Shown piece by piece: positions 48,153 to 58,161 of a DNA stretch of 64,000 bases. Source of the stretch: Arthrobacter sp. PvP023 (GTDB taxonomy: Bacteria; Actinomycetota; Actinomycetes; Actinomycetales; Micrococcaceae); the NCBI RefSeq assembly GCF_017832975.1, contig NZ_JAFIBI010000001.1, forward strand, positions 4,154,001 to 4,218,000, in the 5' to 3' direction. The position numbers and the translations under genes were made by a program. Below the pieces are notes generated by a model that did not search any database, was not told the DNA's origin, and saw only the letters and a program-made list of their open reading frames with translations. Position 1 is the first letter of the stretch; each line of letters begins with the position of its first letter.

Positions 48153-48960
48153 TGCAGCCCCGGGCAAGGCCCCCCGCACCCTCCAGCCTGAACTCCTGGC
48201 GGCACTCAAGAAGGTTGCCGCCACCGAGCACCTCCTGGTGGCCATGGATTTTGACGGAACAATCTCGCCGCTGGTTGACCACGCTGCTGACGCCCGCCCA
48301 CTCCCCCGGTCCGCCGCAGCCTTCGCCGCCCTCGCGGCGCTCCCGCGGACGACGACGGCACTCATCTCGGGCCGGGCCCTGAAAAGCCTCCGGGCTGTCG
48401 CTTCGCCGCCCCCGGAGACCCTCCTCATCGGCAGCCACGGGGCCGAAGCCTGGCTGGGACCAGGCTCGTCGGAACTGACGCTTGACCCTGACCAGCTGAC
48501 CCTGCTGGCAGACGTCCGGCGGATCCTTGAGGAAATCGTGGAGCAGGCGCCGGGCACGTTGCTGGAAGACAAACCGGCAGGCGTGGTGCTGCACACCCGC
48601 CTGGCCGCCGACGACGTGGCCGAGGACGCCGTCGCTGCTGCACGCGCGGCACTGCAGGGCCGGCCCGACGTGCATCTGAAGAACGGCAACCGGGTACTCG
48701 AGACGTCCGTGGTCCACGCTTCCAAGGGCGAGGGCATGGCATTCCTCCGCCAGGCGACCGACGCCACCGCGGTGGTGTTCGCCGGCGACGACACCACGGA
48801 TGAGGACGCGTTGGGACGCCTGTATCCCGGCGACGTGGGCGTGAAAGTGGGGCTGGACTTCACCCAGGCTCAGTTCCGCGTCGAAGCGCCCGTGCACATC
48901 GCCGAACTGCTGGAGACGTTGCTCCGGGAGCGGACCCTCGCTGTTGGGGAAACCCCGTAA
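48142..48960 (+). CDS. otsB: Trehalose-6-phosphate phosphatase
   Basis: A 272-aa HAD-superfamily phosphatase that finishes trehalose synthesis. The nucleophile is D36 in MDFDGTISPLVD, with SGRAL after it, and the C-terminal FAGDDTTDEDAL carries the Mg-binding aspartates. I chose ATG at 48142, inside the end of otsA, over the frame start at 48112. The product is the compatible solute trehalose. The gene ends 256 bp before msiK. Confidence 0.95.
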   Translation: MTPDAAPGKAPRTLQPELLAALKKVAATEHLLVAMDFDGTISPLVDHAADARPLPRSAAAFAALAALPRTTTALISGRALKSLRAVASPPPETLLIGSHGAEAWLGPGSSELTLDPDQLTLLADVRRILEEIVEQAPGTLLEDKPAGVVLHTRLAADDVAEDAVAAARAALQGRPDVHLKNGNRVLETSVVHASKGEGMAFLRQATDATAVVFAGDDTTDEDALGRLYPGDVGVKVGLDFTQAQFRVEAPVHIAELLETLLRERTLAVGETP

Positions 48961-49216
48961 ATCCGCCTCAATTGGCGGGCCTGCCGGTCCCCGGTTACGA
49001 ATCTCACATGTGACGCCCGTAACATTTGCACCCAAATGCATAAAATCTGACATACTCTGTTTGTGATGTGGCGCACAGACACCGTGCGGCGTCACGCGAT
49101 ACTCCTCGGCTTCGGCCGGGGAGTACACGGCTGGAAAACCGTGAACAACTGAATAAACATGAACCATTCACAACGGATCGTCCGGCACGTACCTGCCGGT
49201 GAAGGGATTGATAACT
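48961..49216 (+). promoter_or_regulatory. msiK upstream region with leader hairpins
   Basis: A 256-bp gap. An 11-bp stem with a UUCG-type tetraloop (49100-49125; one G-T pair) is followed at once by a smaller CACGG-CCGTG hairpin (49126-49143). No U tract follows, so these are more likely mRNA-stability or translation elements than a terminator. The region is AT-rich between 49020 and 49065 (GCATAAAATCTGACATACTC), where a promoter is likely, but I could not fix its hexamers. Confidence 0.45.
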
Positions 49217-50299
<1,083 letters not shown>

Positions 50300-50371
50300 T
50301 TTCCGGTTGCGGAGCTGAATCGGGTGGTTGCAGCAGCAGCCAGCACCTGACCGGCACCTTGCAGCACTGAC

Positions 50372-50409
50372 CGACGGCGGCCCCTCCTCAACAGGACGGG
50401 CCGCCGTCG
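50372..50409 (+). terminator. Terminator after msiK
   Basis: A 12-bp stem CGACGGCGGCCC with GGGCCGCCGTCG, enclosing a smaller TCCT-CAAC-AGGA hairpin. It is followed by GCGATTTAAG, a short T tract. It lies 73 bp after the stop. Confidence 0.75.
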
Positions 50410-50474
50410 CGATTTAAGCGCGGTTCCCTGACTTTGTTTAGGCGGCCTGCCCCTACGTACGGAAGAATTGGCAC

Positions 50475-51890
50475 ATGACCGAGGAAAGCAATGCCCAATG
50501 GCACGACGAACCCACCGACTACGGCCAGATCGGCAAACTGCCTCGGTTTGAAGCGGCCAGCGCCAACGACGACAAGAATTCCAGCGTCTCCAGCAACCTG
50601 AGCATCACCGCCGCCTCGGCTGATCCCGAACTTCTGGACCTGCCGTGGCACGTTGCGCTGGAGGACTGGCCGGCTGAATTCCTCGCTGCCCTCCCCCGCG
50701 GCATTTCCCGGCACATCGTGCGGTTCGCCCACCTGGGCGGCTCCGTGATCGCCATCAAGGAAACGTCCGAACACGTGGCCCGTCACGAGTACCACATGCT
50801 CCGCAAGCTGGCGCGCCTGGACGTACCCTGCGTTGAGCCTGTGGCCGTCATAACGGGCCGCACCACGCCGGACGGCAGGCCGCTGAATCCGGTGCTGGTC
50901 ACCCGCCACCTTAAGTTCTCCATGCCCTACCGGGCGCTCTTCTCCCAGATGCTGCGCAAGGACACCCTCACACGCCTGATCGACGCCCAGGCCCTGCTGA
51001 TGGTGCGGTTGCACCTCATCGGTTTCTACTGGGGCGACGTCTCTCTGTCCAACACCCTCTTCCGCCGCGATGCCGGCGCCTTCGCCGCCTACCTGGTGGA
51101 TGCCGAGACCGGCGAGCTGTATCCGGACCTGTCCACCGGCCAGCGCGAGTACGATCTCGAGATCGCCCGGGTCAACATCGCCGGTGAGCTGATGGATCTG
51201 CTGGACGGCGGCCTGATCGAAGAAAAGGTGGACCCGGTGGCCACCAGCGAACTCATCATGGACAGCTACAGGCGGCTCTGGACCGAGCTGACGGAGAAGG
51301 AATCCTTCGAGATCGGCGAACGCTGGCGCGTGGCCGCCCGTATCCGGAAACTCAACGAACTGGGGTTCGATGTTGAGGAATACGCGATCAAGACCACCCA
51401 GAACGGCTCCACCATCCAGCTCCAGCCCAAGGTGGTGGACGCAGGCCACCACCAGCGCCGGCTGCTGCGGCTGACCGGACTGGACGCCCAGGAGAACCAG
51501 GCCCGCCGCCTGCTCAACGACATGGACTCGTTCCGTGCGGACAACAACCCCGCCATGGATGAGGAATACAGCGCCCACCTGTGGGTCAGCCAGATCTTCG
51601 AGCCCATTGTCCGTTCGATTCCGCGCGACCTCTCCGGCAAACTCGAACCGGCGGAGGCCGTCCACGAAGTGCTGGAACACCGCTGGTACATGTCAGAGAA
51701 GCAGGAACGGCACATTCCGCTGGCCGAGGCCGTGCAGTCCTACATCGATTCCATCCTCCGGCACCGCCGCGACGAGGCAGCGATCATGCTCAACCCGGAC
51801 ACGGAACTGCTCAAGATCCTGGAGGTGGAAACCGAGCAGTCCCGGTACGGCGATGAAGACATCGACGAGTACCCGGACTCCGATGACTAG
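50475..51890 (+). CDS. DUF4032 kinase-fold protein
   Basis: A 471-aa cytoplasmic protein. The centre (about 75-220) resembles the lipopolysaccharide-kinase/RIO-like fold, with GSVIAIKETSEHVARHEYHMLRKL (Lys and Glu) and LIGFYWGDVSLSNTLFRRD (catalytic-loop-like Asp and Asn). The C-terminal DUF4032 domain follows (about 230-440). The acidic C-terminus ends DIDEYPDSDD. The substrate is unknown. GGAAG lies 9 nt before ATG. Its stop codon is directly tail-to-tail with that of the FAD oxidase. Confidence 0.88.
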   Translation: MTEESNAQWHDEPTDYGQIGKLPRFEAASANDDKNSSVSSNLSITAASADPELLDLPWHVALEDWPAEFLAALPRGISRHIVRFAHLGGSVIAIKETSEHVARHEYHMLRKLARLDVPCVEPVAVITGRTTPDGRPLNPVLVTRHLKFSMPYRALFSQMLRKDTLTRLIDAQALLMVRLHLIGFYWGDVSLSNTLFRRDAGAFAAYLVDAETGELYPDLSTGQREYDLEIARVNIAGELMDLLDGGLIEEKVDPVATSELIMDSYRRLWTELTEKESFEIGERWRVAARIRKLNELGFDVEEYAIKTTQNGSTIQLQPKVVDAGHHQRRLLRLTGLDAQENQARRLLNDMDSFRADNNPAMDEEYSAHLWVSQIFEPIVRSIPRDLSGKLEPAEAVHEVLEHRWYMSEKQERHIPLAEAVQSYIDSILRHRRDEAAIMLNPDTELLKILEVETEQSRYGDEDIDEYPDSDD

Positions 51891-53261
51891 CTAGATCGCT
51901 TTTCCGGGATTCAGGATGCCGGCCGGATCAAAGAGGTGCTTGATCCGGCGCTGCAGCTCCCGTACGGGTTCGGGCTGTTCCAGGCCCAGCCACCGCAGTT
52001 TGTACTGCCCGATCCCGTGCTCGCCGGTGATGGTCCCACCCATGGCCAGAGCCACGGTGATTGACCTGTCCAGGGCCTCGCCCAGCCGCCGCATTGCATC
52101 GGCGTCCACCTGGTTGTCCAGGCGGTCCACCCAGAAGGTGGGGTGCAGGTTGCCGTCGCCGGCGTGGGCCACGACTTTGAGCTGCACACCGTGGGCCACA
52201 GCCATGGCTTCAAGTTCGCCGATGTAGTCCACCAGCCGCGAGCGCGGCACGGCCACGTCCTCCCCCACCCTGTATTCGTCATCCACTTCAACGCCGCGGC
52301 TGTTGCGCCGCAGTTCCACCAGCTGTTCGGCTTCTGCGCTGGCCTCGGTGGTCACTGTTGCTCCGCCGGCGGCAAGGACTTCGCGGACCACCTCAGCCTC
52401 CGCGGCTGCCCCGAAGCCGTCCGTCTGGATCAGCAGGAGCGAGGCTCCCCGCGAGCTCAGGTCCGAGCCATGGATTTCGTCGAGCTGATGCAGCGAGCCG
52501 CCGTCGAGCAGTTCCATGATGGCGGGCTGGACGCGGGCCTTACCCACGGCCAGGACGCCCGCCGCGGCGCTGCGGAAGTCCGGGTAGAACGCGGCGATGG
52601 TGTGGACTTCGCGGGGCAGGTACTTCAGCCGCACTGTCGCCCCCACCACGATTCCGAGTGTTCCCTCCGATCCGACGAACAGCCCGGTCAGGTCATAGCC
52701 GGCAACGCCCTTGAACGTCTGGTGACCGGTGTGGATCAGGGAACCGTCCGCCAGCACCACGTCGAGGGCCAGGACCGAATCGCGGGTGACGCCGTATTTT
52801 GCGCACCGCAGGCCGCCGGCGTTGGTGGCCACGTTGCCGCCGATGGTGGACATCCGGAAGCTCGCGGGGTCTGGCGCGTACATCAGCCCGTGGACGGCGG
52901 CGGCGTCGTTGAGGTCGGCATTGATGACGCCGGGTTCGACGACGGCGGTCTCGTCATCCGGATTCAGGTCCAGGATACGGTTCATCCGTTCGAGGCTCAG
53001 CACGATGCACCCTTGGCTGGCGTGGGCGCCGCCGGACACACCGGTGCCGGCGCCACGGGCAACGATGGGCACGCTGTGCTTGGCGCACGCACTGACTACG
53101 GCCTGGACGTCCGCCACCGTTTCGGCCCTCACCACAGCCAGCGGCAGCTGGTAGTCGAGCACGGGTGCCTGGTCCACGGCGTAGGCCGCCAGGGTCATGT
53201 CGTCCACGGCCAGCTTGCCGGGCTCCAGGATGGTTTTGAGCTCGTCAACAATGCTGCTCAT
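51891..53261 (-). CDS. FAD-linked oxidase (GlcD/D-lactate dehydrogenase type)
   Basis: A 456-aa flavoprotein of the VAO/PCMH family that oxidises a 2-hydroxy acid such as glycolate or D-lactate. The FAD-binding domain has PIVARGAGTGVSGGAHASQGCIVLS and DPASFRMSTIGGNVATNAGGL (about 55-150). The C-terminal domain carries HAGDGNLHPTFW and GTITGEHGIGQYK. I chose ATG at 53261, with GGAGG 4 nt upstream, because the frame further up to 53792 lies in unrelated sequence under the GH13 gene. The electron acceptor is not known. Confidence 0.92.
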   Translation of the reverse strand: MSSIVDELKTILEPGKLAVDDMTLAAYAVDQAPVLDYQLPLAVVRAETVADVQAVVSACAKHSVPIVARGAGTGVSGGAHASQGCIVLSLERMNRILDLNPDDETAVVEPGVINADLNDAAAVHGLMYAPDPASFRMSTIGGNVATNAGGLRCAKYGVTRDSVLALDVVLADGSLIHTGHQTFKGVAGYDLTGLFVGSEGTLGIVVGATVRLKYLPREVHTIAAFYPDFRSAAAGVLAVGKARVQPAIMELLDGGSLHQLDEIHGSDLSSRGASLLLIQTDGFGAAAEAEVVREVLAAGGATVTTEASAEAEQLVELRRNSRGVEVDDEYRVGEDVAVPRSRLVDYIGELEAMAVAHGVQLKVVAHAGDGNLHPTFWVDRLDNQVDADAMRRLGEALDRSITVALAMGGTITGEHGIGQYKLRWLGLEQPEPVRELQRRIKHLFDPAGILNPGKAI

Positions 53262-53346
53262 GCGGCCTCCAGGTCCGTCGAATCCGGCCTTCAGTCTAGA
53301 CGGCGGATACCGGCGTCCCGGCAGCACTGCCGGGACCTGCTGCGAC

Positions 53347-55272
53347 TTACGGTGTCCGGGTTCCTGGAAGGACCCACACAGCGGCCGCCGCTTCGCCCGC
53401 GCTGATCCGGGTGCCGGCACTCCGGTCCGCCACGTCGGTTCGTAGGTCACCCGTGCAGAACGCGGGATCTGCGGCCAGGGCGGCGTACTGCGCCGGAGAC
53501 AGTGCGCCGGCTGCGAGGTCGGCCCGGGCGGAGGCGCGGGCCACGAACACCAGGACGGCGCTCTCTGCTGTCTCGCGGATATAGGTGAGCGCGTCGCCGT
53601 CGGCATACAGCCAGCGGATTCCGCCCTCGGTGAGCGCCGGCTGCTGCCGCCGCAGGGCTGCCAGGACCGAATAACCGGGACGAAGGTCCGATTCGATCCG
53701 GGCGGGGTCGTTCCAGGGCATCGGCGTCCTGGCGTCTTCGCCGTTGTACCCCTTGAGGCCGAACTCGTCCCCGGCGAAGACCACGGGAACACCGGGCATC
53801 GTGAACATCATGACGGCCCCGAGCAACTGCCCGCCGTCGATCATCACGGTGGCTGCACGGGCGGTGTCGTGACTGTTCAAGGCGTTCATGTTCTGGAGCC
53901 GAAGGTCCCAGCTAAAGGCCGACGCAAGGTCCAGGTGGGTGGCGAGGAAATCCTCGGCTCCCATCCGGTTGGGGCCGGCCAGGGGGGTACCGAAAAAATT
54001 GACGTGCGCGGCGTCGCCTGCCAGCCAGGACCACAGTGGGCGGGTGAAGTTGGCGTAGGTCATGGCCCCGTGCCAGTGTTCGCCGGTGAAGTCGGGCGCG
54101 GCATCGTTGGTGGCTTCGGCCAGCAATGCTGCTTCCGGGTTGATGTCCCTGACCCGGTCCGCGATCAGGCAGGCCACCTCGCGGTTGAGGTCAGTGGCGC
54201 CCAGCCGGCCGGTCATGTTGCCGACGTCGATCCGCCAGCCGTCCAGGTTGAACGGGGGCCTGAGCCAGCGCGCCACGGGCGAGTCATCGTCCAAGACGAA
54301 CTTGACCCTCAGGTCCTCGGAAGACCAGTTGAGCTTGGGCAGCGAGGCCACGCCGTACCAGGCTTCGTACTCCGTGTGCTCCGCATTGAAGTAGTAGTAG
54401 CCGGCTTCGGCGGATGCGGGATCCGCCAGCGCCTGTCTGAACCACTCATGGGCATCGCCGGAATGGTTGGCCGTGAGGTCGCCCATCACTTTGATCCCGC
54501 GCGCATGGGCCGCTTCCACCAGCTTCACGAGGGCATCATCCCCGCCCAGGAGCGGATCCACTTCGTTGAAGGTGGAGGCATCGTAGCGGTGGTTGGAACG
54601 GGCCGGGAAGAAGGGCGTCAGGTAGATGACGTCGGCGCCGAGTTGCTGGATATGGTCCAGTCTTTCGGCCACCCCGGTGAGGTCGCCGCCATAGAACTGG
54701 AAGGGTGTGGCAGGTCCGGTTCCCTGCACTGGCGTGTGGTCCCATCCGGACGGGATGGCCCAGTCAGGCACCGGAAGCGGCCCGGCGTCGGCAGAGCGCG
54801 CGAAGCGGTCCGGAAACACCTGGTACATCGTTCCCCGGCGCAGCCACTGCGGCGCAGCCGGGAAGGTGGTCAGCCGGAAGTCCGCGTAGTCGGAGACGTC
54901 GCGCCGGAACAGCCCCTGGGCGTTGAGGCTCCAGTACCCCGGCGTGCTGCCCGCCTGTCCGCTGTCTGGAGTACCGTCGTCGTGCTCGCTTTCCGCAACT
55001 TCCAGGAGGAAGCGGTACCGGGCCACCGGGTTGGTGACGGTCATCTTCGCTTCCCACCAAACCCAGCCGTTAAACTCCCCCAGGCTGTGCGCGGCGTCGT
55101 ACCGGGGCTCACCGTCCTGGACCGACCGCACCCAGACCCGGGCGGCACGGCCCCAGGCCGCGGGGATCCGCACGCGGAGCCCGGCGGCATCGCCAAGCCC
55201 GGCGCGCCGCGGGACGTGCAGCGGCGAACCGTCGTGGTGCGGGAGGGGGCAGCGCGGGAGGATTGCCGGCAT
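53347..55272 (-). CDS. GH13 alpha-glycosidase (cyclomaltodextrinase/neopullulanase-like)
   Basis: A 641-aa GH13 enzyme, probably cytoplasmic, acting on alpha-glucan oligomers. An N-terminal domain of about 130 residues precedes the barrel. Conserved regions are DLTANHSGDAHEWF, the nucleophile in GWRIDVGN, the acid/base in LLAEATND, and NSHDTARA. A C-terminal beta domain of about 90 residues ends the protein. The start lies 2 nt after the malG stop, so it is the last gene of malE-malF-malG-GH13 and should hydrolyse the imported sugar. The exact specificity is not determined. Confidence 0.9.
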   Translation of the reverse strand: MPAILPRCPLPHHDGSPLHVPRRAGLGDAAGLRVRIPAAWGRAARVWVRSVQDGEPRYDAAHSLGEFNGWVWWEAKMTVTNPVARYRFLLEVAESEHDDGTPDSGQAGSTPGYWSLNAQGLFRRDVSDYADFRLTTFPAAPQWLRRGTMYQVFPDRFARSADAGPLPVPDWAIPSGWDHTPVQGTGPATPFQFYGGDLTGVAERLDHIQQLGADVIYLTPFFPARSNHRYDASTFNEVDPLLGGDDALVKLVEAAHARGIKVMGDLTANHSGDAHEWFRQALADPASAEAGYYYFNAEHTEYEAWYGVASLPKLNWSSEDLRVKFVLDDDSPVARWLRPPFNLDGWRIDVGNMTGRLGATDLNREVACLIADRVRDINPEAALLAEATNDAAPDFTGEHWHGAMTYANFTRPLWSWLAGDAAHVNFFGTPLAGPNRMGAEDFLATHLDLASAFSWDLRLQNMNALNSHDTARAATVMIDGGQLLGAVMMFTMPGVPVVFAGDEFGLKGYNGEDARTPMPWNDPARIESDLRPGYSVLAALRRQQPALTEGGIRWLYADGDALTYIRETAESAVLVFVARASARADLAAGALSPAQYAALAADPAFCTGDLRTDVADRSAGTRISAGEAAAAVWVLPGTRTP

Positions 55273-55274
55273 GC

Positions 55275-56252
55275 TTAGCCCTTGACCGAGCCCTGGGTGA
55301 GGCCGCTGACGATGTAGCGCTGAAGGAACAGGAACAGCGCCATTACCGGGACGGCCGCGAGCACTGCGCCGGCGGCGAAGACCCCCCAGTTCTCCGAACG
55401 CTGCTGGGCGACGAAGGAGTAGAGCCCTACGGCGAGTGTCTGGCTGTCCGGGTCGGTCAGCACCACGCTGGCTATCACGAATTCGCTGGAGATTCCGATG
55501 AAGGCGAGCAGCCCCACCACTGCGAGGATCGGGGTGACCAGGCGCAGGATGATGCCGAAGAAGATCTGCACGTGGCTGGCGCCGTCGATCTTGGCCGCCT
55601 CGTCCAGGGACTGCGGGACGGTGTTGAAGAAGCCGTACATGAGGTACGTGTTCACTCCCAGTGCACCGCCAAGGTACACCATGATCAGGCCGAGCTGGCT
55701 GCCCAGGCCCAGGGCCGGAATGACCTCGGAGATCCCGCTGAGCAGCAGGAAGATGGCCACCACGGCAAGCAGTTGCGGGAACATCTGGAGCAGGAGAAGG
55801 CTCAGCAGCCCGATCCGGCGCCCCTTGAACCGCATGCGGGAGAACGCGTAGGCGGCCATGGCTCCCAGGAACACCGTCGCTGCGGAGGTCACCACGCCCA
55901 CCACCATGGTGTTGCCGAACCAGCGGCCGAAGGGCCGTGACGGGTCGTTGAACAAGGCGGTGAAATTGCCGAGGTCCAGCTTGCTGAAGAGTGCGTTCGA
56001 GCCCACGAGCGTGCCCGTGGAGTTGAACGCGGCGGACAGTACATAGAGAAGCGGAAAGATCGCGAAGATGGTCACGGCGACTCCCACGAGGTGCCGCCAG
56101 CCCTTGTCCTTGAACCAGACACCGAACGTGCGCCGCCGGTGCAGCTGCTTCAGCTGCTCGACGGTAGTGTCTGCTGCGGTGCCTGCTCCGGTGACGGCGG
56201 AGCCTGTGGCGGGTGCCGCCGTCGTACCGGTGCGTGTCGTTGACCCGTTCAT
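55275..56252 (-). CDS. malG: Maltose-type ABC transporter permease (MalG-like)
   Basis: A 325-aa inner-membrane permease with six TM helices. It has an N-terminal cytoplasmic tail of about 55 residues (Thr/Gly/Ala-rich) before TM1. The EAA loop that contacts the ATPase is LDEAAKIDGASHVQIFFGII. The start overlaps the malF stop by 4 bp (ATGA). It works with MalF and the MalE lipoprotein; an MsiK-type ATPase is the expected energiser. Confidence 0.93.
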   Translation of the reverse strand: MNGSTTRTGTTAAPATGSAVTGAGTAADTTVEQLKQLHRRRTFGVWFKDKGWRHLVGVAVTIFAIFPLLYVLSAAFNSTGTLVGSNALFSKLDLGNFTALFNDPSRPFGRWFGNTMVVGVVTSAATVFLGAMAAYAFSRMRFKGRRIGLLSLLLLQMFPQLLAVVAIFLLLSGISEVIPALGLGSQLGLIMVYLGGALGVNTYLMYGFFNTVPQSLDEAAKIDGASHVQIFFGIILRLVTPILAVVGLLAFIGISSEFVIASVVLTDPDSQTLAVGLYSFVAQQRSENWGVFAAGAVLAAVPVMALFLFLQRYIVSGLTQGSVKG

Positions 56253-57940
56253 GAGTTCACGTCCTCGAGTGCTTTGGTCTGCTTGAAGCTGATGGCCGAC
56301 ACGGTGGCCACGATGATGAAAATGATGATGGCCAGGGCGCTGGCCAGGCCGTAGTCGCGGCCGGTACCCTGCCCGAAAGCCACCTTGTATACCAGCGTGA
56401 TCAGGATGTCCGTGGCTCCAATGTCACGGTCGGTGTCCGCGAAGCGCGGCCCGCCGCCGGTGAGCATGTAGATCACATTGAAGTTGTTGAAGTTGAAAGC
56501 GAAGGAGGAAATCAGCAGCGGGGCAATCGAGACCAGCAGCAGGGGAAGCTTGATGGACCGGAAGACGCGCCACGGGCCGGCGCCGTCCATCCGCGCAGCC
56601 TCGTCGAGCTCGGTGGGCAGCGACTGGAGGGCGCCGGTGCAGACCAGGAACATGTACGGGAAGCCGAGCCACAGGTTGACCACCAGGACGCTGATCTTGG
56701 CCAGGACCGGGTCCGTGAGCCAGCCGATGGTGGCGCCGCCCAGCAGCGTTTGGTTGAGCCAGCCGAACTGCGGGTTGAGGATGCCGGACCAGACCAGTCC
56801 GGACAGGAACGCCGGGAAGGCGTAGGGCAGGATCATCAGGATCCGGTAGACCTTTTTGCCACGCAGGTCCTCGCGGTTGAAGGTGATGGCCAGGAACAGG
56901 CCAAGCGCGAAGGTCAGCGCAACAGAGGCGACGGCGAAGGTGAAGGTCCAGAGGATGACACCCAGCAGCGGACCTCGCAGGCTGGGATCGGTGAAGGCGC
57001 GGGCGAAGTTCTCCATGCCGACGTCGATCTTCCAGCCCGTGGTGAGGGTCTGGCCGTTGCTGTCCGCGAAGGCCCCCTTGCCGTTGTCCCGGTAGACGGC
57101 TCCCGTGTCGGTGTCGGTGAACGTGTCGGCCGCCGCGTCATAGGTCAGGGCCGGCTTGAACTCGTAGGCGCTGCTGCCGTCCGCCGTGCGGAGGGTGCCG
57201 TCCGCCGGGTCCTCCGAGACGGGCACGGTGATGGCCAGGATGTCCTGCTGGTTTGCCACGATTTCCTGGAAGTTCAGCGTCCGGTAGCCGTCAACGGAGT
57301 TGGCCTTGCCGGTGGAGTCGGTGCCGGCGCCGGGCACTTCCTGCAGGGGCGAACCGGTGCTGCCGATGGAAGCCTTGCCATCCGGATCGGTAAACAGCAG
57401 GTAGAAGTCGTTGCCCTTGGTGAGGACCGCTGCCTTGTAGGCCGGTGAGTCAGGGACACGCTTCTGGGCCGTGAGCTGGATGGCCGCGATTGCGTCGTCC
57501 TTGGTGCTGTTGTGCCCGTCTCCGTAGTTGGTAAATGCGATGTAACCGCTGAAGAGCACTACGAAGACCTGGAACACAAGCAGGAACAGCACGCCCGGCG
57601 CCAGGTATTTTGCGGGCAGTCCCCCCTTGCGGAGGTAGATCCAGTTAATGGCCAGTACGACGGCGGAGGAGACCGCGAGGGCACCCCAGGACTGGCTCAG
57701 GAAGAGCATCATCAGGACATAGACGGCCAGGGCGTCAACGAGGCCCAGGAGCACGATCTTGGCCACGGTCCCCTTGAGGGAATCCTGGCGGGAGCGACGG
57801 TTTGGCAACCCCGGCCGGCGGCCCGAGGTGCGGCCGCCCAATGATGGCGAGGTACCCGGCGTCGGCTCGGCTCCCGACGTTGGTCCGGCTCCCGACGACG
57901 GGGGCGGCGGGGAATCCTGGAAAAGATCTGTTTTGGGCAT
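56249..57940 (-). CDS. malF: Maltose-type ABC transporter permease (MalF-like)
   Basis: A 563-aa permease. After a Pro/Ser/Gly-rich tail (about 1-50) come TM helices at about 60-85, 87-105 and 112-135. Then an extracytoplasmic insertion of roughly 190 residues (about 135-320) leads to the transport core with more TM helices and the EAA loop ELDEAARMDGAGPWRVFRSI. The large insertion is like the P2 loop of enteric MalF, which caps the binding protein. It is separated from malE by a 216-bp gap with a hairpin and short tandem repeats. Confidence 0.93.
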   Translation of the reverse strand: MPKTDLFQDSPPPPSSGAGPTSGAEPTPGTSPSLGGRTSGRRPGLPNRRSRQDSLKGTVAKIVLLGLVDALAVYVLMMLFLSQSWGALAVSSAVVLAINWIYLRKGGLPAKYLAPGVLFLLVFQVFVVLFSGYIAFTNYGDGHNSTKDDAIAAIQLTAQKRVPDSPAYKAAVLTKGNDFYLLFTDPDGKASIGSTGSPLQEVPGAGTDSTGKANSVDGYRTLNFQEIVANQQDILAITVPVSEDPADGTLRTADGSSAYEFKPALTYDAAADTFTDTDTGAVYRDNGKGAFADSNGQTLTTGWKIDVGMENFARAFTDPSLRGPLLGVILWTFTFAVASVALTFALGLFLAITFNREDLRGKKVYRILMILPYAFPAFLSGLVWSGILNPQFGWLNQTLLGGATIGWLTDPVLAKISVLVVNLWLGFPYMFLVCTGALQSLPTELDEAARMDGAGPWRVFRSIKLPLLLVSIAPLLISSFAFNFNNFNVIYMLTGGGPRFADTDRDIGATDILITLVYKVAFGQGTGRDYGLASALAIIIFIIVATVSAISFKQTKALEDVNS

Positions 57941-58012
57941 GGCTGTCTATGGTCCTTGGGAGAATCGGGGCCGTGGAAAGTGCGGGGCGCTGCGGCAACG
58001 GGCGCTGCAGCA

Positions 58013-58046
58013 ACGGGCCGGGCAGCGGCAAAGCTGCCCGGCCCGT
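58013..58046 (-). terminator. Hairpin between malE and malF
   Basis: A perfect 14-bp stem, ACGGGCCGGGCAGC with GCTGCCCGGCCCGT, 6-nt loop. It lies 111 bp after the malE stop and 72 bp before malF. There is no U tract, so partial termination or protection of the malE mRNA end is more likely than full termination. Confidence 0.65.
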
Positions 58047-58048
58047 GC

Positions 58049-58161
58049 CGGCCGGAGTGAACCGGCGGGCGGCGTCAGCCGGCCGGAGTGAACCGGCGGG
58101 CGGCGTCAGCCGGCGGGCGGCGTCAGCCGGCGGGCGGCGTCAGCCGGCGGGCGGCGTCAGC
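58049..58161. repeat. 17-bp tandem repeats at the malE 3' end
   Basis: The unit CGGCGGGCGGCGTCAGC occurs four times without gaps (58094-58161). One more copy (58063-58079) is separated by CGGCCGGAGTGAAC, which itself is repeated (58049 and 58080), so a 31-bp block is also duplicated. The malE stop codon lies within the last unit, so all other units are in the intergenic mRNA. Confidence 0.95.

Noticed and set aside
53262..53792. N-terminal extension of the FAD oxidase frame
   Set aside because: The added residues lie under the GH13 gene and have low-complexity shadow composition; ATG 53261 has a good Shine-Dalgarno.
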